Shown: piece by piece, positions 1 to 7,721 of the stretch
Position numbering within the stretch: the stretch's first letter is position 1
How the letters are laid out: each line of letters opens with the position of its first letter
Assembly (NCBI GenBank): GCA_003140095.1
Contig: PLIU01000272.1
Location: 1-34,793, forward strand
Origin: Verrucomicrobiales bacterium
Lineage (GTDB): Bacteria > Verrucomicrobiota > Verrucomicrobiia > Limisphaerales > Palsa-1400
Reading direction: 5' to 3'
Length of the DNA stretch: 34,793 nt
Program-made: the position numbers and the translations under genes
The notes under the pieces: model-generated
Database searches by the model: none
The model's input: the letters and a program-made list of their open reading frames with translations, nothing else
What the model was told of the DNA's origin: nothing

Positions 1-522
1 AGAATTCTGTCTCACGCCCATGGTGAAGTTCCCGCCGATGCATAAAGCGGCGAATGCCAACGGCCCCGCGGCGCTTATCAATTCCATGTCCTTGGTCAGC
101 GCCGTGTCGCCGGAGTAATAAAAATTGCCCTCCGCGGTTTCGACGACAAAGCCGCCGGGATTGCCGCCGTAACTGCCATCGGGGAGGCTGCTGGAATGGA
201 TGGCGTTGACGTAGCGCAATCGCCCGAAATCGAAGAGCGTGCTGCCGTGATTGATCGGATGCGTTTTGCGCGCGGACTGTTTGGCCAGCCAGACCGCGAC
301 TTCGTACGCGGCAATGATGGTCGCCCCGGTCCGGTTGGCGATGGCGACGGCGTCCAACATGTGGTCCTGGTGGCCGTGTGACACCAGGACGTAGTCCGCT
401 TTGAGGCTGTGCAGGTCGATGACCGCGGCCTGCGGATTACCGCTGATAAAGGGATCGAACAAAAGTGTGTGTTGGGCCGTTTCGACGGTGAAACAAGAAT
501 GCCCGTAATACGTGAAATTCAT
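1..522 (-). CDS. UPF0173-type metal-dependent hydrolase (MBL fold), 3' end beyond window
   Basis: The reverse strand reads open from an ATG at 522 to the window edge, so the C-terminus is missing. The protein begins MNFTYYGHSCF, with an early His at residue 8, followed by FDPFISGNP and the metallo-beta-lactamase zinc motif SHGHQDH (His49, His51, Asp53, His54). A later YSGDTAL stretch is the expected aspartate-bearing loop. This combination matches the UPF0173/YtkL-like family of cytoplasmic metal-dependent hydrolases, whose physiological substrate is not established. The start codon overlaps the stop of the upstream methyltransferase gene (ATGA), which implies translational coupling in one minus-strand operon. 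The family call is firm; the substrate is unknown. Confidence 0.9.
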   Translation of the reverse strand, partial: MNFTYYGHSCFTVETAQHTLLFDPFISGNPQAAVIDLHSLKADYVLVSHGHQDHMLDAVAIANRTGATIIAAYEVAVWLAKQSARKTHPINHGSTLFDFGRLRYVNAIHSSSLPDGSYGGNPGGFVVETAEGNFYYSGDTALTKDMELISAAGPLAFAALCIGGNFTMGVRQNS

Positions 523-1235
523 TTTTTCTGAAAGATGAAGATGTGTTGGCGGGGAAGTTTTTCGATGGTTTCGACCCATTGCAAGGGCAGCAGGGCGGCT
601 TCCTTGCGCACTTGGGCTTCCGACATCTTGTGCAGCGGTTTGATGGGCACGGCGGGGTCTTCGGCGCGGTATTCCACCCACACGATCCGGCCGCCGGGTT
701 TCAAAGCGCGCACGATGGACTGCATCATTTCGTAAGGATGATCGAATTCGTGATAGACATCGACCATCAGCACGACATCGACGGAATGGGCCGGCAGATG
801 GGTGTCGGTCACCGTGCCCAAAACGGACTGGAAATTAGTGGTCTGGTGTTCGGCCATTTTCTTGGCCAGCAAATCCAGCATTTCCTGTTGAATTTCGACG
901 CAATAAACCCGGCCCTTGTCGCCCACCATTTTCGCCATGCGCCAACTCAAGTAACCGGTGCCCGCCCCGATGTCGGCGGCGACGTCGCCCGGGTGCAGCG
1001 GAAGTGATTGCAAAAGGAGGTCCGGGCGCTCCTCCTGCTGCCGTTCCGGGCGTTCGAGCCAATCGGCGCCCTGGTGCCCCATGACCTGCGCGATCTCGCG
1101 CCCGGCGTAAAACTTGCCGATGCCATCGGGATCATGATCGGCGCGGTAGGTGTAGTCGGCAGTTTGGGCAAAACCCGCGCCCGCCGCCAGGAGACAGCAA
1201 AAAAACAAAACACAATTGCGCGCCGCAACGATCAT
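519..1235 (-). CDS. Class I SAM-dependent methyltransferase with N-terminal signal peptide
   Basis: About 238 residues from the ATG at 1235. An in-frame start at 1286 would add 17 residues ahead of the signal sequence and is less likely. The N-terminus has a basic residue, a hydrophobic core (VLFFCCLLAAGAGFA) and a likely cleavage near FAQT, so export or membrane anchoring is predicted. The Rossmann motif I is VAADIGAGTGY, followed by an acidic motif II (YCVEI) and a VVLMVDVYHEF segment like motif IV of small-molecule methyltransferases. The substrate cannot be deduced. A methyltransferase with an export signal is odd because SAM is cytosolic; the sequence may instead be an anchor. It lies downstream of the retropepsin-like gene and overlaps the next hydrolase gene by 4 bp. 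Confidence 0.85.
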   Translation of the reverse strand: MIVAARNCVLFFCCLLAAGAGFAQTADYTYRADHDPDGIGKFYAGREIAQVMGHQGADWLERPERQQEERPDLLLQSLPLHPGDVAADIGAGTGYLSWRMAKMVGDKGRVYCVEIQQEMLDLLAKKMAEHQTTNFQSVLGTVTDTHLPAHSVDVVLMVDVYHEFDHPYEMMQSIVRALKPGGRIVWVEYRAEDPAVPIKPLHKMSEAQVRKEAALLPLQWVETIEKLPRQHIFIFQKK

Positions 1236-1320
1236 GGCCGGGTCCAGAGTGACGCTTGGCGCTCCGTTTGTCGAGATTCCGCGCAAAGCACCAATGCATC
1301 AGGGGCAGGGCAAAACACGA

Positions 1321-1701
1321 CTACCTCAACGGAGGATGAACAGCTACGATCGTCGTAGTGGCTACAAACCGATGGGCGATGTTGTCCACCATGACGCCGA
1401 ACCCCTCCAAAGTTCTCACGCCGAGCAGGAGCATGTCGCCCGGTTCCGCGAAGACTACTTCGTCCACCGTTTCAAAACCTTCGGCGCTGACAATGGCGTA
1501 GCTGGTGTCTCTGGTCACCAGTTGTTTGGTGGCGGTGGAAAAACTGCGTCTGCGCACCGGCGACACCTTGATGCCGAACAGCAGTTCCTTGGGCAGCCAG
1601 GTTAATTCGGAGCCGGAGTCCACCAGCACCTGCACGGGCGGAGCGATCAAACTTTCGTCCTTGGTGTTGCGGGCGACGAGATTGACGTTGAACATGCTCA
1701 T
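1321..1701 (-). CDS. Retropepsin-like (clan AA) aspartic protease family protein
   Basis: A 126-residue protein whose N-terminal part carries VLVDSGSELTWLP, the D-(S/T)-G active-site motif of aspartic proteases (Asp28-Ser29-Gly30). A hydrophobic LLLGVRTLEGFGVMVD segment near the end corresponds to the conserved second half of a retropepsin-like monomer. Single-domain members are expected to act as dimers. No signal peptide or membrane segment is seen, so it is predicted to be cytoplasmic. It lies 66 bp downstream of rpoN on the same strand and may be co-transcribed with it. Two ATG codons two residues apart (1701 and 1695) are possible starts. The fold assignment is good; proteolytic activity is inferred only. 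Confidence 0.8.
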   Translation of the reverse strand: MSMFNVNLVARNTKDESLIAPPVQVLVDSGSELTWLPKELLFGIKVSPVRRRSFSTATKQLVTRDTSYAIVSAEGFETVDEVVFAEPGDMLLLGVRTLEGFGVMVDNIAHRFVATTTIVAVHPPLR

Positions 1702-1767
1702 GGCTGAAAATCTACCGCATTCTCCAATCGTGGCAAGCCGCGAAGAAAGGAGCCGCCGTTTGCCTGC

Positions 1768-3282
1768 TTAATAGACCTTGCGCAGATTGGAGGGGAGGAT
1801 GTTTAACTCGGCGCGGTATTTGGCGACGGTGCGGCGGGCGATGACGATCCCCTTCTCCTTGAGCATTTTCACGATCTCCTGGTCGGAGAGCGGCTTGTTC
1901 GCGTTTTCGCCCTTGAACATATCGCCCACCATGTCTTTGACGCTGGTGTTGGAGACGCCGCTTCCGCTGTCGGTCTGGATGCCGGAGGTGAAAAAGTATT
2001 TCAACTCGAAGATGCCTTGCGGGGTCTCAATATACTTGTTGGAAACGGCCCGGCTGACGGTCGTTTCGTGGACGCCGACCACTTCGGCCACCTGCACCAT
2101 CGTCATGGGCCTGAGGAAGGCGACGCCCTTTTCCATGAACTCACGCTGGCGTTTGACGATCTCGTTGCCAATATTCAGGATGGTCTGCTGGCGCTGCTGC
2201 AGGCTCTTGATCAGAAATTTTCCGGCGCGGATTTTGTCCCGGATGTACTCGCGCACCTCGGCCGAAGAACCGGCCTGCGTCATCAAATCCTTGTAGGTGT
2301 TGCTGATGCGCAGGTGGGGGATTTGTTCGTTGTTGGTGGTGACGAGGTAATCGTCGCCCACCTTCTGCACGAAAACCTCCGGCGAAATATAACGTTCGTT
2401 GTTGGGCGAAAAGTCGCGTCCGGGATGCGGTTCGAGATTCCGGATGCGCTCCAGGGCGCACTGGACCTGGTCCACGCTCATAGCCAGGCCGCGCGCGATT
2501 TCCGGCAGCTTCCGTTTAAAGAGCGCGTCCATGAAATCTCGAATGATGCGGTATTCGAGGGTCTTTTCCCGTCCCATGCGTTGCAGTTGCAACAAAAGGC
2601 ACTCCTGGAGGTCGCGCGTGGCAACGCCGGGGGGATGAAATTCCTGGATGATCTTGAGCACATCCACGATTTTTTCCGGGGCGATGTTGGTCGAGAAGGC
2701 CAGTTCATCGACGGTGGCCTTGAGATAGCCGCGATCGTCGATGTTGCCGATAATCATTTCGGCGATGGGCTTCTGCTCCTCGGTCATGTCGGAGAAGCGC
2801 ATCTGTTCGAGCAAACTCTCTTGCAGCGAGGTGCCGGCCACCAGGGAATCGAACATGAATTGGCGCCTTTCCTCCGTTTCCTGGCTCTGGTGGACGGGCA
2901 GGTTGGTCTGGGCAAAATGGTCTTTCCATTCCTGGTCGAACTGCACCAACTTCTCGAACTCGGCTTGAAAATCGTCCACCGGCGCGCTGCTGGGCTTTTC
3001 GGTGGCGGGATCGAACTTTACGTCCGCGGGCGGTTCGGCCAGGTCGGCGGCGTAGCTCTCGCTGTCGCTGTTGCCGTCATTTTTGGTGCGCTCGCTCTGT
3101 TCCACCTCGGCGGCGGGGACTTCCTCCAGGATGGGGTTCTGCTGCAATTCCTGCTCGACCAGCGCCTTCAGTTCCAGGGTAGGGGCTTGCAGCAGGGCTA
3201 GTGACTGCTGCAATTGCGGCGCCAGTACCTGCGAGAGCGACATTCTTTGCGATAAATGCAAACCCTGTGACATCACAGCCAT
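1768..3282 (-). CDS. rpoN: RNA polymerase sigma-54 factor
   Basis: About 504 residues. Region I is glutamine- and leucine-rich at the N-terminus (GLHLSQRMSLSQVLAPQLQQS) and is the part that contacts AAA+ activators. An acidic linker follows, then the core-binding region, an HTH (VQVAEVVGVHETTVSRAVSNKY) and near the C-terminus the RpoN box in the form ARRTVAKYR, which reads the -24 promoter element. It directs transcription from GG/GC (-24/-12) promoters and needs an enhancer-binding ATPase; none is encoded in this window. Start choice: ATG at 3282, with a GTG at 3291 (three residues longer) as the alternative. It is divergent from the MBL gene at 3372, with the shared promoter region between them. 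Confidence 0.97.
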   Translation of the reverse strand: MAVMSQGLHLSQRMSLSQVLAPQLQQSLALLQAPTLELKALVEQELQQNPILEEVPAAEVEQSERTKNDGNSDSESYAADLAEPPADVKFDPATEKPSSAPVDDFQAEFEKLVQFDQEWKDHFAQTNLPVHQSQETEERRQFMFDSLVAGTSLQESLLEQMRFSDMTEEQKPIAEMIIGNIDDRGYLKATVDELAFSTNIAPEKIVDVLKIIQEFHPPGVATRDLQECLLLQLQRMGREKTLEYRIIRDFMDALFKRKLPEIARGLAMSVDQVQCALERIRNLEPHPGRDFSPNNERYISPEVFVQKVGDDYLVTTNNEQIPHLRISNTYKDLMTQAGSSAEVREYIRDKIRAGKFLIKSLQQRQQTILNIGNEIVKRQREFMEKGVAFLRPMTMVQVAEVVGVHETTVSRAVSNKYIETPQGIFELKYFFTSGIQTDSGSGVSNTSVKDMVGDMFKGENANKPLSDQEIVKMLKEKGIVIARRTVAKYRAELNILPSNLRKVY

Positions 3283-3371
3283 TTTACTCACAAATCGCGA
3301 TAGCTCAAGAGAAGAAGTCGTTTTTTCCGAAAAAGATTGCTGGCCGCCATTGGCCCTTTTAAGGTCGTTCT

Positions 3372-4154
3372 GTGCCGGTTCACTTGACTATTTTGGGCAG
3401 CGGCTCGGGCGGCAATTGCGCGTATCTGGAAACGGACTCTGTCCGGCTTTTGATCGACGCCGGTTTGAGCGGACGGCAAATCCGGCAGCGGATGGCCAGC
3501 GTGGCCCGCGCGCCGGAAACGCTGACCGGCATTCTCATCACCCACGAACACTCGGACCACATCGCCGGGTTGGTGGGACTGGCAGCGCGGCTGGAGGTAC
3601 CCATTTACTGCAACCGTTTGACCAAGGAAGCCATCGAGGCCCAGTTGCAAATTCAGGTCAACGCCCGTCTTTTCACCAGCGGCGGCTCCTTCGAGGTGGC
3701 CGATGTGACCGTCGATACGTTCTCCGTCTCGCACGACGCCAGCGATCCGGTGGGGTTCCTGGTGCGCACGGCGGCGGGGAACATCGGCTTTCTGACCGAC
3801 CTCGGCCACGCTACCAAGCTGGTGGTCGAACGCGTCCGCGCGGCCAACGTGCTGCTGCTGGAGGCCAACCATGACGTGAAAATGTTGCAGGACGACCCCC
3901 GCCGTCCCTGGAGCTTGAAACAACGCATCTTGAGCCGGCACGGACACCTCTCCAACGAGAGCGCGGCGGAGGTCGCCGGGCAAATTCTTTCCTCCGGCCT
4001 GCGGCGGCTTTACCTGGGGCATTTGAGCCGGGAATGCAACCGCCCCGAATTGGCCCACCGGGCGGTGGTCGCCCGCCTGGAGCAACTGGGCGGCACGCAC
4101 GTGTGGGTCGAATCCACCTCCCAGGACATTCCCAGCGCCACCTTTACTCTCTAA
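3372..4154 (+). CDS. YycJ/WalJ-like MBL-fold metallo-hydrolase
   Basis: 260 residues from a GTG at 3372. The N-terminus LTILGSGSGGN is the typical first strand of this family. The zinc motif is THEHSDH (His58, His60, Asp62, His63), with further ligands His121 and the Asp143/His146 region (LTDLGHAT). The segments EANHD and LGHLSRECN are characteristic of the YycJ/WalJ branch, which has been linked to cell-wall homeostasis or DNA repair-type nuclease roles in other bacteria; its role here is not known. It opens a plus-strand run of grpE, dnaJ and rsmE. No signal peptide, so cytoplasmic. Confidence 0.9.
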   Translation: MPVHLTILGSGSGGNCAYLETDSVRLLIDAGLSGRQIRQRMASVARAPETLTGILITHEHSDHIAGLVGLAARLEVPIYCNRLTKEAIEAQLQIQVNARLFTSGGSFEVADVTVDTFSVSHDASDPVGFLVRTAAGNIGFLTDLGHATKLVVERVRAANVLLLEANHDVKMLQDDPRRPWSLKQRILSRHGHLSNESAAEVAGQILSSGLRRLYLGHLSRECNRPELAHRAVVARLEQLGGTHVWVESTSQDIPSATFTL

Positions 4155-4184
4155 GGAAGGTTGAAACGGAGCCGATTATGGGTT

Positions 4185-4772
4185 ATGTCTGTGCCGATGG
4201 AAAAAGAAGTAAAGAACAAGAAGTCCGAGGACGCGAAGAGCAAAGCTCCCGCGCCTTCGGGGGAGTTGGCGCCCGCAACAGCGCCCGTAGCGGAGCCGGC
4301 GCCGGACGAAGCCGCGGAGCTCAAGGCGCAGGCCGCCAAGGCCGCCGAACACTGGGACCGCCTCCTGCGTTTGACGGCGGACTTCGACAATTACAAGAAG
4401 CGCGCCGCGCGCGAGCGCCAGGAAGCCGTTTCCTTCGCCAACGAGAATTTGCTGGTCAAGCTGCTGCCCGTGGTGGACGCCTTTGACATGGCCCTGGCCG
4501 CAGCCACGAGTGATTCATCCGCCAAATCGCTCCAGGCTGGCATCGTCATGGTTGCCAACCAGCTCAAATCCGCCCTGGCAGAGGCTGGTTTGGAGGAGAT
4601 CGACGCCAGCGGCAAGCCCTTCGACCCCAACCTTCATGAAGCCGTCGCGCAAGAGGAATCGGACGGCGTGCCTGAAGGAGAGGTCATCCGCCAGACGCGC
4701 AAAGGCTACAAATTTCGCCAGCGGCTCATGCGCCCGGCGGGAGTGATCGTGGCCAAAAAACCCGCCGCCTGA
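4185..4772 (+). CDS. grpE: Nucleotide exchange factor GrpE
   Basis: 195 residues from the ATG at 4185 (a second ATG at 4197 is possible; no strong Shine-Dalgarno decides between them). The first 50 residues are a charged, Ala/Pro-rich disordered tail. Next comes the long coiled-coil dimerisation helix containing LLRLTADFDNYKKRAARE, the GrpE hallmark, then the C-terminal beta-wing with DPNLHEAV and the closing GYKFRQRLMRPAGVIVAK. GrpE dimers release ADP from DnaK. The gene ends six bases before dnaJ, so the two are co-transcribed. dnaK itself is not in the window. No CIRCE-type inverted repeat was seen upstream. Confidence 0.97.
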   Translation: MSVPMEKEVKNKKSEDAKSKAPAPSGELAPATAPVAEPAPDEAAELKAQAAKAAEHWDRLLRLTADFDNYKKRAARERQEAVSFANENLLVKLLPVVDAFDMALAAATSDSSAKSLQAGIVMVANQLKSALAEAGLEEIDASGKPFDPNLHEAVAQEESDGVPEGEVIRQTRKGYKFRQRLMRPAGVIVAKKPAA

Positions 4773-4778
4773 GCTCCT

Positions 4779-5900
4779 ATGGCAAAACGAGATTATTACG
4801 AAATACTCGGCGTGGACCGGACCGCCGACATGGAAGAGGTCAAAAAGGCCTACCGCAAGCTGGCGCTTAAATTTCATCCCGACCGCAATCCCAACGACAA
4901 AGCGGCCGAGGAAAAATTCAAGGAACTGGGCGAAGCCTATGAGGCTTTGATCGATCCGCAGTCGCGCGCCGCCTATGATCAATACGGTCACGCCGCCTTC
5001 AACGCGCGCGCCCGTAGCCGCGGCGCCGGCTTCCACGATCCGGCCGACATTTTCCGCGAAGTCTTCGGCGCTTCCAGCATCTTCGAGGACCTTTTCGGCG
5101 GCGGTGAGCGGCGCGGCGGCGGCGCCCAGCGCGGCGATGATCTGCGTTACGACATGGAAATGACTTTCCTGGAGGCCGCCCAAGGGTGCGAGAAAGACAT
5201 CAACGTCACCAAACTGAGCCAATGCGAATCCTGCCAGGGCAGCGGGGCCGAACACGGTGCGACGGCCAAAGCCTGCGCGGTTTGCGGGGGACGCGGCCAG
5301 GTCATCAGTTCCCGGGGTATTTTCAGCATCGCCACAACCTGCCCCCGTTGCGAGGGATTGGGCCGCGTCATCGACAAGCCTTGCCACGATTGCAGCGGCG
5401 CGGGCCGGCGCGAAAAGACCACCAAGATCAAGATCAAGGTCCCCGCCGGCGTCGAGGGCGGTTCGCGTTTGCGTTCCTCCGGCAATGGCGAGGCCGGAGT
5501 CCGCGGCGGACCGCCGGGCGATTTGTTCGTGGTCTTGCATGTCAAGCGCCACGACATTTTCAGCCGCGACGGCGACGACCTCATGTGCGAAATTCCCATC
5601 AGCTTTGTCCAGGCCGCCTTGGGCGACCTCATCGAGGTCCCGACTTTGAATGAGTCAGAAGAAATCAAAGTGCCCCCCGGCACGCAGGCCGGCACCGTCT
5701 TCCGCCTCAAGGGCAAAGGCGTCAAAAATGTGCAAGGTTACGGTCAAGGCGACTTGCTGGTGCGCGTCCAGATTGAAATCCCGGCCAAATTGAACGCCGC
5801 CCAACGCGGCAAATTGGAGGAATTCGCCAAGCTCTGCGACGAAAGCGTCCACCCGATGGGCAAAAGCTTCCTGGAAAAAGCGAGGAACCTCTTCCGTTGA
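4779..5900 (+). CDS. dnaJ: Chaperone protein DnaJ
   Basis: 373 residues with the full type I DnaJ architecture. The J domain spans residues 1-70 with His33-Pro34-Asp35, the DnaK-stimulating tripeptide. A short Gly/Phe-rich linker follows (about 75-115), then four CxxCxGxG zinc modules at Cys149/152, 166/169, 188/191 and 202/205, and then the C-terminal substrate-binding domains including [12 protein letters not shown]. The length is normal and no motif is missing. It follows grpE by six bases and its stop lies nine bases before the preferred rsmE start. It presents unfolded clients to DnaK and stimulates its ATPase in the cytoplasm. Confidence 0.98.
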   Translation: MAKRDYYEILGVDRTADMEEVKKAYRKLALKFHPDRNPNDKAAEEKFKELGEAYEALIDPQSRAAYDQYGHAAFNARARSRGAGFHDPADIFREVFGASSIFEDLFGGGERRGGGAQRGDDLRYDMEMTFLEAAQGCEKDINVTKLSQCESCQGSGAEHGATAKACAVCGGRGQVISSRGIFSIATTCPRCEGLGRVIDKPCHDCSGAGRREKTTKIKIKVPAGVEGGSRLRSSGNGEAGVRGGPPGDLFVVLHVKRHDIFSRDGDDLMCEIPISFVQAALGDLIEVPTLNESEEIKVPPGTQAGTVFRLKGKGVKNVQGYGQGDLLVRVQIEIPAKLNAAQRGKLEEFAKLCDESVHPMGKSFLEKARNLFR

Positions 5901-5908
5901 ACGGCTCC

Positions 5909-6658
5909 ATGCGCCGCTTTTACCTGCCGTCGCAAGAATGCCTTTCCGATCACCCCGCCCTGACCGGCAGCCAGGCGCATCATGCGGCCGATGTGTTGCG
6001 CCTCGAAGTGGGAGACCGCGTGGCCGTGCTGGATGGGGTCGGCGGCGAATTGGCTTGCCGCGTCGAAACGGTCTCGCGCAAGAAGGTGCAGTTGCAAGTG
6101 CAAAGCCGGACCACCGACCCACCGCCGCCCTGGCGGATCACCTTGGTGCAGGCGATCCCCAAGGGCAAATTGTTGGAAGCCATCATTCAAAAGGCGACAG
6201 AATTGGGCGTTTGGCGTATCGTCCCCCTGCTCTCCCAGCGCGTCACCACCAATCTGGAGGGCGATTCCGTCGAGCACAAAGCGGAGATATGGCGGCAGAT
6301 TCCGGTAGAAGCAATCAAACAATGCGGCCAACGCTGGCTTCCGCAAGTGGAGCCGCCCATGACGCTGCCGGCCTGGCTGGCCCGCGGCCAACAATTCGAC
6401 TTGACTCTAGTGGCGTCTCTCCAAGAAGACCGCCGGCATCTGCGCGCTTATTTGCCCGCCGGCGCGCGGCGCCCCCAAACCATCTGCGTCTGGATCGGCC
6501 CCGAGGGCGACTTCGCGCCGGAGGAAATGGAGGCCATCAGAGGCGCGGGCGCATTGCCCATCACGTTAGGCCCGCTGGTATTGCGCAGCGAAACCGCGGC
6601 CCTGTGCGCGTTATCCATCATCAACCACGAATTGAGCGCGCCGCTTGCTGCTTCGTAG
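5909..6658 (+). CDS. rsmE: 16S rRNA (uracil(1498)-N3)-methyltransferase RsmE
   Basis: 249 residues from the ATG at 5909, giving the typical N-terminus MRRFYLPSQ. A TTG four codons upstream overlaps the dnaJ stop and is less likely. An N-terminal PUA-like domain (HHAADVLRLEVGD) is followed by a SPOUT methyltransferase domain with LVQAIPKGKLLEAIIQKATELG and the trefoil-knot signature IGPEGDFAPEE, ending with LGPLVLRSETAAL. All are diagnostic of RsmE, which methylates N3 of U1498 in 16S rRNA using SAM. The grpE-dnaJ-rsmE order (often with prmA) is common in bacteria, which supports the call. Confidence 0.96.
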   Translation: MRRFYLPSQECLSDHPALTGSQAHHAADVLRLEVGDRVAVLDGVGGELACRVETVSRKKVQLQVQSRTTDPPPPWRITLVQAIPKGKLLEAIIQKATELGVWRIVPLLSQRVTTNLEGDSVEHKAEIWRQIPVEAIKQCGQRWLPQVEPPMTLPAWLARGQQFDLTLVASLQEDRRHLRAYLPAGARRPQTICVWIGPEGDFAPEEMEAIRGAGALPITLGPLVLRSETAALCALSIINHELSAPLAAS

Positions 6659-6774
6659 CGTTTCGACTCATTTTTCCGCAGGCCAGGCCTCGTCTGGACG
6701 CTTTCTTGCGTGACTCCGCCGCCGAAGGCGATGGGCCGCTCGATCCGAATCGCTTGTGACCTCACGGCCCGTGT

Positions 6775-6833
6775 GTTAGCCATTTTCGCGGCGACGCTTG
6801 AGCAAGTTCATTCTTGCGTTGCCATCTGGTGCC
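6775..6833. repeat. Dispersed repeat, copy A
   Basis: A 59-bp segment resembling 7573-7628 in the same orientation. Both begin GTT(A/G)GCCATTTTC, share GTTCATTCTTGC in the middle and end GGTGCC, with a small length difference between the two blocks. Read on the minus strand both encode a similar peptide (APDGNARMN versus APDGKARMN, then RRENG). This may mark an old coding remnant or a mobile short repeat; which one is unresolved. Confidence 0.7.
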
Positions 6834-7249
6834 AAGAGAACGATTCCGGCAGAACGAGGACGGCGAGTATCTGTGGGCCGGAGGAAACTAACCAGATAAA
6901 ACATCAGTGTCAGATCGAAACATATAACATTTGCCACCGGTTCCTTGCGACAGGAGGGAGCCAAAAGCAGGCTTTGGGCCAGTTTTCAGCGTCGTTGTCG
7001 ATGCGTGCGGCAAATTACTGGGCGCGAGGATTTCGACTTCGTTCTCTTCGTTGCCAACTGTATAGGCCACCCCGTGCCATGAAGGCCGTGGGGGTGTTTG
7101 CGGGTCAAAAAATTTTTCGAAATATGTTGCAATATCTGAATATGTGAGTTATTATACATACAGAATGGTAACTAACCATATAAAATGAGTGATTAAACGG
7201 GCGATGAAATATGGAAAAGAGCCACGGCGCACTATGACTCAGGAAGACC

Positions 7250-7269
7250 GCCGCGTGAGGGCACGCGGC
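7250..7269. repeat. Palindromic hairpin, GCCGCGTG family, copy 1
   Basis: A perfect 8-bp stem GCCGCGTG/CACGCGGC closed by the loop AGGG. The same stem recurs at 33763-33782 with loop AGCG, and the similarity continues into the flank (CACGCGGCCTAYAGSATA in both copies). It lies in non-coding DNA, so it is probably a REP-like dispersed palindrome. Confidence 0.75.
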
Positions 7270-7281
7270 CTACAGGATAGA

Positions 7282-7303
7282 GCCGCAAGCGGCCTCTTGC
7301 GGC
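7282..7303. repeat. Palindromic hairpin next to the GCCGCGTG element
   Basis: A perfect 8-bp stem GCCGCAAG/CTTGCGGC with loop CGGCCT, 12 bp after the previous hairpin. The stem sequence differs from its neighbour. No poly-T tail follows, so it is not an evident intrinsic terminator. Confidence 0.6.
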
Positions 7304-7385
7304 CACGAGCAAGAAGCAGCCGGAGGCATCCGCTGGGGGCCAAGGATAACACTACAACTTGCTCCAGAAAATTCGACATTAGATG

Positions 7386-7417
7386 CATTCGCCATTCGGG
7401 TCATTCGCCATTCGGGT
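7386..7417. repeat. 16-bp tandem duplication
   Basis: The unit CATTCGCCATTCGGGT occurs twice head to tail without mismatch, and itself contains two CATTCG words. It lies in the gene-free stretch upstream of the M14 gene. Confidence 0.85.
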
Positions 7418-7721
7418 CACATCTTGCGACGGGCGCCGATGAAACGGCCCGGAGAATAACATGAATCAAATGTTAAATGACATATGGCGACACCATGGTC
7501 TGGGTTTGGGTAAGGCACGCACAACGAGTTCGACAATCTCTTTGTTTGACTTGCTCCCAAAAAACGGTCCTTGTTGGCCATTTTCTCGCCGCTGGAGCGA
7601 GTTCATTCTTGCCTTGCCATCGGGTGCCGTTGAATACTCCGCGCCAATGATGACCTCGTCGGCGCGACCCATGAACGTTCGAAGATTCCACCGCAGGTTC
7701 CCGGCGGCGGAAATCCCGCAG

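Larger units (their letters stand above)
6659..7721 (+). other. Gene-free stretch with short repeats and hairpins
   Basis: Just over 1 kb between rsmE and the M14 gene. Open frames here are short, mutually overlapping and have no recognisable protein signature. The stretch holds a diverged direct repeat pair (6775 and 7573), two hairpins (7250-7303), a 16-bp tandem duplication (7386) and an AT-rich segment around 7090-7200. The AT-rich part contains a small inverted repeat ATGGT-5-ACCAT near 7164 and could carry a promoter, but no confident -35/-10 pair was identified. Confidence 0.6.

Noticed and set aside
2017-3201. A 394-residue plus-strand open frame
   Set aside because: It lies wholly antisense to rpoN, whose motifs are complete.
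4155-4184. CIRCE or other heat-shock operator before grpE
   Set aside because: Only 30 bp separate the genes and no TTAGCACTC-type inverted repeat is present there or upstream of 3372.
6710-7464. Two plus-strand open frames between rsmE and the M14 gene
   Set aside because: Composition and translation look non-coding and they span repeats and hairpins.
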